Of a stretch of DNA of 64,000 nt, positions 43,608 to 52,208 are shown in pieces. Under the pieces are notes generated by a model, which was not told the DNA's origin, searched no databases, and saw nothing but the letters and a program-made list of their open reading frames with translations. The position numbers were made by a program, and so were the translations under genes. Source of the stretch: Rhizobium sp. Leaf306 (lineage in GTDB: Bacteria > Pseudomonadota > Alphaproteobacteria > Rhizobiales > Rhizobiaceae); assembly GCF_001423425.1 (NCBI RefSeq), contig NZ_LMNX01000006.1, positions 64,390 to 128,389 of the forward strand. The letters run 5' to 3'. Each line of letters starts with the position of its first letter. The first letter of the stretch is position 1.

Positions 43608-44207
43608 TTATTCTTCGCCGGCAAACCTTCCCTCGAAAGCGACTTCCGAGACGGGCTTGCGCTGGCTGGGAACTTCACGCTCGCGCAAATCTTCCGGCAG
43701 TGCATCTTTAGCGGCCATCCGCCCGATCGCCGCGGCAGCCTCGACCCTGAAACCTTCCGGAAGTCCAAGTTCGCCAACAGCCTTTTCCTTGTCGAACCCT
43801 TCCATGCCATGTGCATGATACCCAAGCTTCATCGCCTGGCAGATGATTGAGAACCACGCGGCGCCCGTGTCGAAAGAATGCGTATAGCCCTCGCGACGTT
43901 CGCCATCCTTGGAAACGCGATAGGTTTTCGACACGAAGAAGACCAGCGCACCCGCGTTTTCTGCCCAGCGCCGATTGCCCGGAACGAGTAGATCCGCAAG
44001 TCTGGTGAAATCCTCGGTGCCTTGTAGCGCGTAGATAAAGCGCCAAGGCTGGCTGTTGCCGGAAGAGGGTGCCCAATGCGCGGCATCCAGAATGGTCAGC
44101 ATCGTTTCCCGATCGATGGCTTCCTTCTCGAAGGCCCGCGGCGACCAGCGATCCAGAAAGAAAGCGTCGATTGGAAATTCCGAGGTCCGGCTGTTGCTGG
44201 TCGTCAT
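43608..44207 (-). CDS. Nitroreductase family protein
   Basis: 199 residues. FMN-dependent oxidoreductase fold: RWSPRAFEKEAI, AAHWAPSSGNSQPWRFIYA, and the late GLPEGFRVEAAAAIGRMA. Substrate unknown. ATG 44207 follows GAGAGGACACT. A possible promoter TTGCAA-N16-TAGATT lies upstream with a palindrome over its start point. It is convergent with gyrB. Confidence 0.9.
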   Translation of the reverse strand: MTTSNSRTSEFPIDAFFLDRWSPRAFEKEAIDRETMLTILDAAHWAPSSGNSQPWRFIYALQGTEDFTRLADLLVPGNRRWAENAGALVFFVSKTYRVSKDGERREGYTHSFDTGAAWFSIICQAMKLGYHAHGMEGFDKEKAVGELGLPEGFRVEAAAAIGRMAAKDALPEDLREREVPSQRKPVSEVAFEGRFAGEE

Positions 44208-44222
44208 AGTGTCCTCTCAAGT

Positions 44223-44237
44223 TTGGGTCTTACCCAA
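44223..44237. promoter_or_regulatory. Palindrome, possible operator of the nitroreductase gene
   Basis: TTGGGT - CTT - ACCCAA, perfect, overlapping the predicted -10 and start point of the minus-strand gene. Confidence 0.35.
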
Positions 44238-44263
44238 TCTAGGCAGTTAGGGCTGCTTTGCAA
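44236..44263 (-). promoter_or_regulatory. Possible promoter of the nitroreductase gene
   Basis: Minus-strand TTGCAA (44258-44263), 16-bp spacer, TAGATT (complement of 44236-44241). Moderate match. Confidence 0.35.
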
Positions 44264-44288
44264 TGAACCGCAGATGGCAGAAAGAGGG

Positions 44289-44317
44289 GTGACAATCGCG
44301 ACTCTTTTTTGCATAAA
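44289..44317 (+). promoter_or_regulatory. Putative promoter of the FAH-family gene
   Basis: GTGACA (44289-44294), 17-bp spacer, CATAAA (44312-44317), about 30 bp before the start codon. Confidence 0.5.
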
Positions 44318-44347
44318 CACTTGTCTGACAACTGGAGGAATAAGACC

Positions 44348-45190
44348 TTGAAATTGATGCGTGTAGGACCTGTGGGCCAGGAGAAGCCGGCATTGCTCGA
44401 TCAGGATGGCAAGATCCGTGATCTGTCTGGCCATGTCGCGGATATCGGCGGGGAGGCGATTTCGCCCGAGGGTTTGACGAAGATTGCCGCGATCGACGCG
44501 TCGACATTGCCGGAACTGTCTGGCGATCGGATCGGCGCCTGCGTGACGGGCACCGGCAAGTTCATCTGCATCGGCCTCAACTATTCCGACCATGCAGCCG
44601 AAACCGGCGCCACCGTGCCGCCGGAACCGATCATCTTCATGAAGGCCACCTCCGCCATCGTCGGACCCAACGACGACGTCGTCATTCCGCGCACATCGGA
44701 AAAGACCGACTGGGAAGTTGAACTCGGTGTCGTGATTGGAAAGACCGCGAAATACGTGTCGGAAGCCGAGGCGCTGGAATACGTTGCCGGTTACTGCCTC
44801 ACCAACGACGTTTCTGAGCGCGCCTTCCAGACGGAACGCGCAGGCCAGTGGACCAAGGGTAAGTCCTGCGACACGTTCGGACCGATTGGCCCATGGCTTG
44901 TCACCAAGGACGAGGTCGCGGATCCGCAGAACCTTGGAATGTGGCTGACGGTCAACGGCGAAAAGATGCAGAACGGCTCATCCAAGACGATGGTCTACGG
45001 CGTCGCCTTCCTCGTCTCCTATCTCAGCCAGTTCATGTCGCTGCATCCGGGAGACGTCATCTCCACGGGTACGCCTCCGGGCGTCGGCCTCGGCCTCAAG
45101 CCCCCGCGCTTCCTGAAAGCGGGCGACGTTGTCGAACTTGGAATCGATGGTCTCGGAACCCAGAAACAGACATTCGTTGCCGATATCTGA
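44348..45190 (+). CDS. Fumarylacetoacetate hydrolase family protein
   Basis: 280 residues. FAH fold with CIGLNYSDHAAETG, PIIFMKATSAIVGPND, and DWEVELGVVIGK carrying the acidic metal ligands; GDVISTGTPPGVGLG near the end. Such enzymes act on acylpyruvates or 2-hydroxyhepta-dienedioate-like compounds. The substrate cannot be assigned. TTG 44348 is chosen: GGAGG lies nine bases upstream and the product then begins KLMRVG as in relatives; an ATG is three codons later. Confidence 0.88.
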   Translation: MKLMRVGPVGQEKPALLDQDGKIRDLSGHVADIGGEAISPEGLTKIAAIDASTLPELSGDRIGACVTGTGKFICIGLNYSDHAAETGATVPPEPIIFMKATSAIVGPNDDVVIPRTSEKTDWEVELGVVIGKTAKYVSEAEALEYVAGYCLTNDVSERAFQTERAGQWTKGKSCDTFGPIGPWLVTKDEVADPQNLGMWLTVNGEKMQNGSSKTMVYGVAFLVSYLSQFMSLHPGDVISTGTPPGVGLGLKPPRFLKAGDVVELGIDGLGTQKQTFVADI

Positions 45191-45228
45191 TCGATCGCGG
45201 GCATCGGCAACGCGTGCTGCAGCGAGGG

Positions 45229-45254
45229 AAGGGCGGTGGTAAACGGCCGCCCTT
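45229..45254 (+). terminator. Weak hairpin after the FAH gene
   Basis: AAGGGCGG - 10 nt - CCGCCCTT, followed by TCAG rather than a T-run. Confidence 0.4.
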
Positions 45255-45362
45255 TCAGAACTCCCTCCACAAGTGCTAGCCTTGCTGCATTCCGATGGCG
45301 GAACGTTTTGCCCGCCACCGCTTTGACGGATATCGGACCAGGGATGAGGAGAGCCCGAATTC

Positions 45363-46655
45363 ATGTTCTACCAGCTCTATGAGTTGAACCATGCCGCCAT
45401 GGCGCCGTTCCGGGCCGCCGCAGATGCCATGCGCTTCATGTCCGACAATCCGATGAACCCGTTCGCCCAGACAGCACTTGGTCGCTCCATGTCGGCCAGT
45501 CTCGAAGTGTTCGAGCGGATGACGCGACGCTATGGGAAGCCGAGCTTCAATCTTCCGGAAACGGTGATCGACGGTAAGCCGGTCATGGTCACCGAAGAGA
45601 TCGTCTGGGCAAAGCCCTTTTGCAATCTCCTGCATTTTCGCCGCGATCTGCCCGCCGCGCGCCCGGCCGACCAGAAGATCCTGCTCGTCGCGCCGATGTC
45701 TGGTCACTATGCCACCTTGCTGCGTGGCACAGTCGAGGCGTTGCTTCCGCATGCGGATCTCTACATCACCGACTGGATCGATGCCCGCATGGTTCCGGTC
45801 ACCGAGGGCAGCTTCGATCTCGACGATTACATCGACTACCTGATCGAGATGCTGCATCAGATCGGTCCCGGCACCCACGTGGTCGGCGTCTGCCAGCCGT
45901 CGGTGCCTGTGCTTGCCGCCGTTGCGGTGATGGAAACCCGCGGTGATCGGATGGCGCCCGCCTCGATGACGCTGATGGGCGGACCGATCGATACCCGCAG
46001 CAATCCGACAGCCGTCAACAAACTTGCCGGAGATCACCCACTCGAATGGTTTCGCGACAATGTCATCATGAGCGTGCCGTTTCCGCAGCCGGGCTTCATG
46101 CGGCGTGTCTATCCGGGCTTCCTGCAGCTTTCCGGCTTCATGTCGATGAATCTTGACCGCCACGTCACCGCTCACAAGGAGTTCTACGAGCACCTCGTCA
46201 AGAACGATGGCGAGCCCGCCGAAAAACACCGCGAATTCTACGACGAATATCTCGCGGTGATGGATCTGACGGAAGAATTCTATCTGCAGACCGTCGATGC
46301 CGTCTTTATCCGTCATTCCTTGCCGAAGGGCGAGATGATGCATCGCGCGATGCCTGTCGATACGAAGGCGATCCGCTCCGTCGCTCTTTTGACGGTAGAA
46401 GGCGAAAACGACGATATTTCCGGCGTCGGCCAGACAAAGGCGGCACACACGATCTGTCCGAATATCCCGGATGACAAGCGCCAGCATTACATGCAGCCCG
46501 ATGTCGGGCATTACGGCGTCTTCAACGGCTCGCGTTTCCGCAGTGAAATCGCCCCCCGCATCATCGAATTCACCCGCAAGCATGCCATTGCCGATACCAA
46601 GACTGCCAAGCCCGCATCCCGGAAGCGTAATACCAAGGGTGATTCGCCGACCTGA
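45363..46655 (+). CDS. phaZ: Intracellular polyhydroxybutyrate depolymerase
   Basis: 430 residues. Mobilises stored PHB granules. N-terminal MFYQLYELNHAAMAPFR and the nucleophile region VVGVCQPSVPVLAA with Cys177 are typical of PhaZ a-type intracellular depolymerases. DADLY-ITDWIDAR-type and C-terminal QPDVGHYGVFNGSRFR (catalytic His) segments follow. It has no signal peptide, as expected. Preceded by GAGGAG. Confidence 0.93.
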   Translation: MFYQLYELNHAAMAPFRAAADAMRFMSDNPMNPFAQTALGRSMSASLEVFERMTRRYGKPSFNLPETVIDGKPVMVTEEIVWAKPFCNLLHFRRDLPAARPADQKILLVAPMSGHYATLLRGTVEALLPHADLYITDWIDARMVPVTEGSFDLDDYIDYLIEMLHQIGPGTHVVGVCQPSVPVLAAVAVMETRGDRMAPASMTLMGGPIDTRSNPTAVNKLAGDHPLEWFRDNVIMSVPFPQPGFMRRVYPGFLQLSGFMSMNLDRHVTAHKEFYEHLVKNDGEPAEKHREFYDEYLAVMDLTEEFYLQTVDAVFIRHSLPKGEMMHRAMPVDTKAIRSVALLTVEGENDDISGVGQTKAAHTICPNIPDDKRQHYMQPDVGHYGVFNGSRFRSEIAPRIIEFTRKHAIADTKTAKPASRKRNTKGDSPT

Positions 46656-46818
46656 GAGTGGATCCGGTTCGATGCCAGTATCTGGATTTCTCCAAGGTAT
46701 TTCAGCATGTTCTTGGATTTAGCGACCTGTCTTCTTGAAGGCGGGTCTGAGGCTCACCAAATCGGATATCATCGGGCTGGCATCAGGCCACTCCGCATTG
46801 AACTGAAGGGTGTAACCC

Positions 46819-47259
46819 ATGAACCAGTCTGCATTGATTCGTCCGGAATGGACGCCGGCCACCATTGGTTTAATGGTGCTCGGTTTCGTGGTCTTCTGGC
46901 CTCTTGGCCTTGCCATGCTTGCCTATATCATCTTCGGGGATCGGCTCCGCGGCTTCAAGCGCGATGCGAACAATCGCGCCGACGAATGGGCCGGCAGGAC
47001 CAGCCGATGGTTTTCCAGAAGCCGCGCCGCTGGCTACAACACGCATTTCTCGACAGGCAACGTTGCCTTCGACGATTGGCGCAAGGCCGAACTCAACCGC
47101 ATGGATGAAGAACGCCGCAAGCTCGACGAGATGCGCGATGAGTTCGACAACTATTCCCGCGAGCTTCGCCGTGCCAAGGATCAGGAAGAGTTCGATCGTT
47201 TCATGCGCGAGCGCCGTAACAGCAACGCTTCCGGTCAGAACCCGGTCGTCGACGTCTGA
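46819..47259 (+). CDS. DUF2852 membrane protein
   Basis: 146 residues. One transmembrane segment (TIGLMVLGFVVFWPLGLAML, about 14-33). A charged region (NTHFSTGNVAFDDWR) and a long helix or coiled coil (DEERRKLDEMRDEFDNYSRELRR) follow. The DUF2852 family is alphaproteobacterial with unknown function. AAGGGTG lies before the ATG. A terminator follows. Confidence 0.85.
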   Translation: MNQSALIRPEWTPATIGLMVLGFVVFWPLGLAMLAYIIFGDRLRGFKRDANNRADEWAGRTSRWFSRSRAAGYNTHFSTGNVAFDDWRKAELNRMDEERRKLDEMRDEFDNYSRELRRAKDQEEFDRFMRERRNSNASGQNPVVDV

Positions 47260-47290
47260 TCGGTCAAACGGATCTTCTGAAAACGTAACG

Positions 47291-47319
47291 AGCCGGCGTC
47301 CTTGCGACGCCGGCTTTTT
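47291..47319 (+). terminator. Rho-independent terminator after DUF2852
   Basis: AGCCGGCGTC - CTTGC - GACGCCGGCT followed by TTTT. Confidence 0.92.
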
Positions 47320-47357
47320 CATGAGAACGGTGCTCTCGAATCGGCTAGAAAGGCTAC

Positions 47358-48119
47358 ATGTTCGCGCTCCTCAAAAAGCCCCTTCGCGCCCGCTCGAAAC
47401 CGCTCGAAACCGTGAAGCGCACGCTTGAAGTCGGAAACCGCGCTTTGCCGCTGACGATCAAGGAAAACAGTCGCGCCACTCGTATCACGCTGCGCATCGA
47501 ACCCGGCGGCCGCGCGCTTAATCTCACTGTGCCGGCAGGCCTTCGGAAAAGCGAGATCGAGGAATTTCTCGAGCGCCATCAGGGTTGGCTGCTCACGAAG
47601 CTCTCGAAATTCTCCACCGACAATCCCATCCGCTCAGGCGGCTTCGTGCCGATTCGCGGCGTTCAGCACCGCATCGACCATACCGGAACGCTTCGCGGCC
47701 TGACAGAAATCGCCGTGGTCGATGGTGTGCCGGTGGTAAGGGTAAGCGGGCTGGAGGATCATCTCGGCCGGCGGGTCGCGACATTTCTGAAAAAGGAAGC
47801 ACGTCGAGATATGGAGTTGCTGGCTTTTCGCCATGCCGCATCGATCCGCAAGCCGGTCGCATCAGTCACGCTGAAAGACACGAGAAGCCGGTGGGGATCC
47901 TGTTCCTGGGATGGAAACCTGAGCTTTTCCTGGCGCATCGTCATGGCGCCGCCGCTGGTGATCGATTACCTCGCAGCCCACGAAGTGGCGCATCTGAAGG
48001 AAATGAACCACGGGCCAAAGTTCTGGGCTCTCTGCCACCAGCTTTGCCCGAGGATGGAAGAGGCGCGCAAATGGCTGAAGCAGAATGGCTCGCAGCTTCA
48101 CGCGCTGGATTTCAGCTGA
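47358..48119 (+). CDS. YgjP-like M48-type metallopeptidase
   Basis: 253 residues. The C-terminal half carries the zinc motif AAHEVAHLKEMNHGPKFW (HEVAH 208-212, third ligand likely His218). The SRWGSCSWDGNLSFSWRIV block before it is typical of the DUF45/YgjP family. No signal peptide. Function unknown; some members are linked to UTP hydrolysis or protein turnover in the literature. Confidence 0.88.
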   Translation: MFALLKKPLRARSKPLETVKRTLEVGNRALPLTIKENSRATRITLRIEPGGRALNLTVPAGLRKSEIEEFLERHQGWLLTKLSKFSTDNPIRSGGFVPIRGVQHRIDHTGTLRGLTEIAVVDGVPVVRVSGLEDHLGRRVATFLKKEARRDMELLAFRHAASIRKPVASVTLKDTRSRWGSCSWDGNLSFSWRIVMAPPLVIDYLAAHEVAHLKEMNHGPKFWALCHQLCPRMEEARKWLKQNGSQLHALDFS

Positions 48120-48155
48120 AGCCCGGCTAAAACAAACGGAAACTGGACGAAGAGA

Positions 48156-49133
48156 TCAAGGTGTAGCTGTGCGAGCCGGGAACTGACGCGGAGTCGGCGC
48201 GACCGTTACCATGTCGCCGGCTGTGTCGGTCTTGGCACCCGCCGGGCGCCGTTTCGGCAGAGGCCCGCTATTGGGCAAGGCTTCAGTCGAAAGAATGGCG
48301 GCACTTGCCGCATCCATGCCAGCGCCGGCCTGGTAGGCCTGCATCATGCTGGGCGAATGGGAAACAGGCTGCACTGTTGCGACAGCGGCGGAAGATGTGT
48401 CGGCAACCGTTGTGACAGCGGCAACGCCCGGCAAGGGCTGCTGCGTTGCTGCGGACGCAACGGCAACGGGGCTTGTTGTCTGTTCACGAACAGGCTCGGC
48501 CCGTGCGATCATGCTCATCGCTCCCGGCGTTGGTACGATCGTCCCTTCAGCCATCATGACATAGGCCCCGGCAGGCTTCGGCTCTGGCGTCTGCAAGTTG
48601 CCGTCCTCGTCGCGCTTTTCGTAAAACACGTTGCCGCCGGCATCAGCCACGTAATGCATGTTCTTGTAGGGGAAACGCAGGCCCTTCGTGTGGAAGAACA
48701 TCGCTTCCTTCACATCGGGGTGGCGCTTGCCCTTCAGCACGGCTTCCGCTGCTTCATTCAGCTGCGGCGCAGTGTTTTCGTCCATCTTGCGGGTCATCAC
48801 ACCCGGCGCGAACTGCCTTTCCTGCCCCACGACACCACAGATCGTCTCAGGGTAAAGACCTGAGGTCAGGCGGTTCATGATGACGCTGCCGACAGCCATG
48901 AAACCATCGGGGCTGCTGCGCCTTGATTCGAAATACATCGCGCGCTTGAGGCATTCGCGGTCGCTGGACGAATAGGTGTAGACCTGCTTTGCCGAACCCA
49001 CATTGACCTGGGCAGTTCGTGTCTTCGAAGACTTGGAATCGAGCGACGCAGTCGTCTGAGTGCAGGCTGAAAGAGCGCTCACCGCGGCAAGGCACATTGC
49101 AGCGCGCACAAAGTTCGCACCTCTTGCCGCCAT
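48156..49133 (-). CDS. SleB-like cell wall hydrolase, lipoprotein
   Basis: 325 residues from ATG 49133, chosen for GGGGG five bases upstream. The signal ends in a lipobox (VSALSAC, Cys24), so it is probably outer-membrane or periplasm anchored. The SleB hydrolase_2 domain includes RECLKRAMYFESR (catalytic Glu), GSVIMNRLTSGLYPETICGVV and the FHTKGLRFPYKNMHYV region. A long low-complexity tail rich in Ala, Val, Thr and Pro follows. It is convergent with the metallopeptidase. Confidence 0.87.
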   Translation of the reverse strand: MAARGANFVRAAMCLAAVSALSACTQTTASLDSKSSKTRTAQVNVGSAKQVYTYSSSDRECLKRAMYFESRRSSPDGFMAVGSVIMNRLTSGLYPETICGVVGQERQFAPGVMTRKMDENTAPQLNEAAEAVLKGKRHPDVKEAMFFHTKGLRFPYKNMHYVADAGGNVFYEKRDEDGNLQTPEPKPAGAYVMMAEGTIVPTPGAMSMIARAEPVREQTTSPVAVASAATQQPLPGVAAVTTVADTSSAAVATVQPVSHSPSMMQAYQAGAGMDAASAAILSTEALPNSGPLPKRRPAGAKTDTAGDMVTVAPTPRQFPARTATP

Positions 49134-49228
49134 GACTACCCCCTGCGAAAACATTTCAAGAAACAATTTGCTGTGGAATAAGTTACTGGCAAAACCCTAA
49201 TAAATCAAACCTGAATCGAGAACGTCTA

Positions 49229-49242
49229 TTTTTCCGGAAAAA
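49229..49242. repeat. 14-bp palindrome in the sleB-trpF gap
   Basis: TTTTTCCGGAAAAA. It lies in the 306-bp non-coding stretch 49134-49439 between divergent genes. Besides this and the small leader frame at 49369, I see no other feature there. Confidence 0.4.
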
Positions 49243-49368
49243 CCTGCTCTTTTGCCCGAGGTTCTGGTTGTGATGATGTCGGCGAGCATGTCCTTGCGCG
49301 TGCAGGATCGTGGTGGAGAACCGAATCACACCCCGGAAGATTGCCTGAGGTCTTGAGAAGAGGAGTCC

Positions 49369-49443
49369 GTGCCGAACTGTCACGCCACCAAACCGCTGAA
49401 GGGCTCGACTCCGGGCGCGTTTCGTGCCAATCCGCGCACATGA
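49369..49443 (+). CDS. Putative 24-codon leader peptide upstream of trpF
   Basis: GTG start at 49369 preceded by AAGAGGAGTCC, a strong Shine-Dalgarno, and a TGA that overlaps the trpF ATG as ATGA. Product begins MPNCHATKPLKG. It has no Trp codons, so it is not a classical attenuator. It may bring ribosomes to trpF, which has no Shine-Dalgarno of its own. Not proven to be translated. Confidence 0.35.
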   Translation: MPNCHATKPLKGSTPGAFRANPRT

Positions 49444-50090
49444 AACCGGATATCAAGATCTGCGGCCTCAAGACTGAAGAAGCGGTCGATCGTGCGGTGA
49501 CGCGCGGCGCAACCCATATCGGCTTTATCTTCTTCCCCAAGAGCCCGCGTAACATCGCGCCCGAGATCGCCGGCGAACTGGCGGACCGGGTGCGTGGCAG
49601 AGCTAAGATCGTTGCGGTCACGGTGGATGCCGATGACGAGGAACTGGACGATATCGTCTCGCTGCTTCGCCCGGACATGCTTCAGCTCCACGGTCACGAG
49701 AGCCCGGAACGGATTTTGCACGTCAAGGCGCTCTACGGTCTGCCTGTCATGAAGGCGTTTTCTGTCAAGTCCGCGGATGATCTTGCAGGGGTCGATGCCT
49801 ATATAGGTGTAGCTGACCGTTTTCTGTTCGACGCGAAGGCACCGGCGGGCTCCGATCTTCCGGGCGGCAACGGCATTTCCTTCGACTGGAAGGCCATGGC
49901 GTCGCTTGACCAGAGCGTGGATTACATGCTTTCCGGGGGCCTGAACAAGGATAATGTCGCGACTGCGCTCTCATCGACGCGGGCAAGCGGCATAGATGTA
50001 TCGTCCGGTGTCGAAAGCGCGCCAGGCGCCAAGGATCTGGGCATGATCGATGCGTTCTTCGATGCGGCAGACGCCGCTACGAAACGCTGA
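49440..50090 (+). CDS. trpF: Phosphoribosylanthranilate isomerase
   Basis: Tryptophan synthesis, third step. 216 residues; IKICGLKT with catalytic Cys8, HIGFIFFPKSPR, and GGLNKDNV near the C-terminus. ATG 49440 follows no clear Shine-Dalgarno and overlaps the stop of a 24-codon upstream frame. First gene of trpF-trpB-trpA-accD-folC. Confidence 0.95.
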   Translation: MKPDIKICGLKTEEAVDRAVTRGATHIGFIFFPKSPRNIAPEIAGELADRVRGRAKIVAVTVDADDEELDDIVSLLRPDMLQLHGHESPERILHVKALYGLPVMKAFSVKSADDLAGVDAYIGVADRFLFDAKAPAGSDLPGGNGISFDWKAMASLDQSVDYMLSGGLNKDNVATALSSTRASGIDVSSGVESAPGAKDLGMIDAFFDAADAATKR

Positions 50091-50101
50091 AGGAGTTGAA
50101 A

Positions 50102-51322
50102 GTGAACGAGACCCCAAAACTGAATTCGTTCCGTTCCGGTCCCGACGAGGACGGCCTCTTCGGTATTTTCGGCGGCCGCTTTGTCGCGGAAACCCTGATG
50201 CCCCTGATCCTGGATCTGCAGGGCGAATGGGAAAAGGCCAAGACCGACCCCGCATTTCAAAAGCAGCTCACCGATCTCGGCAAACACTATGTCGGCCGCC
50301 CCAGCCCGCTCTATTTCGCCGAGCGCATGACGGCAGAACTCGGTGGCGCCAAGATCTATTTCAAGCGCGACGAGCTCAATCATACCGGCTCCCACAAGAT
50401 CAACAACTGCATTGGCCAGATCCTGCTTGCCAAGCGCATGGGCAAGACCCGCATCATCGCTGAAACCGGTGCCGGCCAGCATGGCGTGGCTTCGGCCACG
50501 GTCGCTGCCCGCTTCGGCCTGCCCTGCGTCGTCTACATGGGCGCCACAGATGTCGAGCGCCAGGCACCCAATGTCTTCCGCATGAAGCTTTTGGGCGCCG
50601 AGGTGATCCCGGTCACGTCAGGCCACGGCACGCTCAAGGATGCCATGAACGAGGCATTGCGCGACTGGGTCACCAATGTCGATGACACCTATTACATGAT
50701 CGGCACCGCGGCCGGTCCGCATCCCTATCCGGAAATGGTCCGCGACTTCCAGTCGGTCATCGGTCGCGAAACCAAGGAACAGATGCTGGAAGCCGAGGGA
50801 CGTCTGCCCGACATGCTGGTAGCAGCCGTTGGCGGTGGATCGAATGCGATCGGCCTGTTCCATCCGTTCCTCGATGATGACAGCGTCAAGATCGTCGGCG
50901 TCGAAGCCGGCGGCAAGGGCCTCAACGGCGAGGAGCACTGCGCCTCGCTGACGGCAGGCTCGCCTGGCGTTCTGCATGGCAACCGCACCTATCTGCTGCA
51001 GGATGGCGATGGCCAGATCAAGGAAGGTCATTCGATCTCGGCCGGTCTCGACTATCCCGGCATCGGCCCGGAGCATTCCTGGCTGAAAGACATGGGACGT
51101 GTCGAATACGTCCCGATAATGGATACAGAAGCGCTCGAAGCCTTCCAGTTCCTGACACGCACCGAGGGCATCATCCCCGCGCTCGAACCCTCGCACGCAC
51201 TGGCCGAAGTCATGAAGCGCGCACCAAAGATGTCCAAGGACGAAATTATCGTCATGAACCTGTGCGGTCGCGGCGACAAGGACATCTTCACTGTCGGCAA
51301 AATCCTTGGAATGGGGCTCTGA
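50102..51322 (+). CDS. trpB: Tryptophan synthase beta chain
   Basis: Condenses indole with serine using PLP. 406 residues from GTG 50102 (GGAG at 6-bp spacing). PLP lysine Lys99 in HTGSHKINN, AETGAGQHG, and GGGSNAIG phosphate loop. 11 bp after trpF, 2 bp before trpA. Confidence 0.97.
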   Translation: MNETPKLNSFRSGPDEDGLFGIFGGRFVAETLMPLILDLQGEWEKAKTDPAFQKQLTDLGKHYVGRPSPLYFAERMTAELGGAKIYFKRDELNHTGSHKINNCIGQILLAKRMGKTRIIAETGAGQHGVASATVAARFGLPCVVYMGATDVERQAPNVFRMKLLGAEVIPVTSGHGTLKDAMNEALRDWVTNVDDTYYMIGTAAGPHPYPEMVRDFQSVIGRETKEQMLEAEGRLPDMLVAAVGGGSNAIGLFHPFLDDDSVKIVGVEAGGKGLNGEEHCASLTAGSPGVLHGNRTYLLQDGDGQIKEGHSISAGLDYPGIGPEHSWLKDMGRVEYVPIMDTEALEAFQFLTRTEGIIPALEPSHALAEVMKRAPKMSKDEIIVMNLCGRGDKDIFTVGKILGMGL

Positions 51323-51324
51323 AC

Positions 51325-52164
51325 ATGACCGCACGGATGGACAAGCGTTTTGCCGATCTGAAGGCCGAAGGCCGCCCGGCACTGATCACCTACTTCATGG
51401 GCGGCGATCCCGATTTTGCCACGTCGCTGGCCATCATGAAGGCCCTGCCGGATGCCGGCGCCGACGTGATCGAACTCGGCATGCCGTTTTCCGACCCGAT
51501 GGCCGATGGTCCGGCAATCCAGATGGCGGGGCAGCGCGCGCTGAAAGGCGGCCAGACACTTGCCAAGACGCTGGATCTCGCCCGCGAATTCCGCAAGACC
51601 GATGCCGCGACGCCGATCGTCATGATGGGCTACTACAATCCGATCTATATCTACGGCGTCGACAGGTTTGTTGATGACGCGCTGGAAGCCGGAATCGACG
51701 GCCTGATCATCGTCGACCTGCCGCCTGAAATGGATGATGAGCTTTGCATCCCGGCGATCGCCAAGGGGCTGAACTTCATCCGTCTGACCACGCCGACCAC
51801 GGACGAAAAGCGCCTTCCGACCGTTTTGCACAACACGTCCGGCTTCGTCTATTACGTCTCGATGAACGGCATTACCGGATCCGCTCTGCCGGATCTGTCG
51901 CTGATCTCGGGCGCTGTCTCCCGCATCAAGGGTCATACCGACCTGCCGGTCTGCGTCGGCTTCGGCGTCAAGACTGCCGACCATGCACAAGCCATCGGCG
52001 CTGCGGCTGACGGTGTTGTCGTCGGCAGCGCGATCGTCGCGCAGGTCGCCGGCAGTCTCACCAAGGATGGCGCTGCGACACCAGATACGGTATCTGCCGT
52101 TTCCACCTTCGTCCGCGGCCTGGCCACCGGTGTGCGTTCCGCCCGCCTTGTTGCCGCCGAATAA
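51325..52164 (+). CDS. trpA: Tryptophan synthase alpha chain
   Basis: Cleaves indole-3-glycerol phosphate. 279 residues; catalytic Glu50 and Asp61 in IELGMPFSDPMADGP, matching Glu49 and Asp60 of E. coli. The GFGVKTADHA phosphate site follows. Forms the alpha-beta complex with TrpB just upstream. Confidence 0.97.
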   Translation: MTARMDKRFADLKAEGRPALITYFMGGDPDFATSLAIMKALPDAGADVIELGMPFSDPMADGPAIQMAGQRALKGGQTLAKTLDLAREFRKTDAATPIVMMGYYNPIYIYGVDRFVDDALEAGIDGLIIVDLPPEMDDELCIPAIAKGLNFIRLTTPTTDEKRLPTVLHNTSGFVYYVSMNGITGSALPDLSLISGAVSRIKGHTDLPVCVGFGVKTADHAQAIGAAADGVVVGSAIVAQVAGSLTKDGAATPDTVSAVSTFVRGLATGVRSARLVAAE

Positions 52165-52208
52165 CTGGCCCAGATAGGCCTGACAAGTCCAAACTCGGAG
52201 TACGCCCA

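Noticed and set aside
48481..48492. Palindrome TGTTCACGAACA
   Set aside because: Inside the SleB-like gene in a low-complexity coding part; no promoter nearby.
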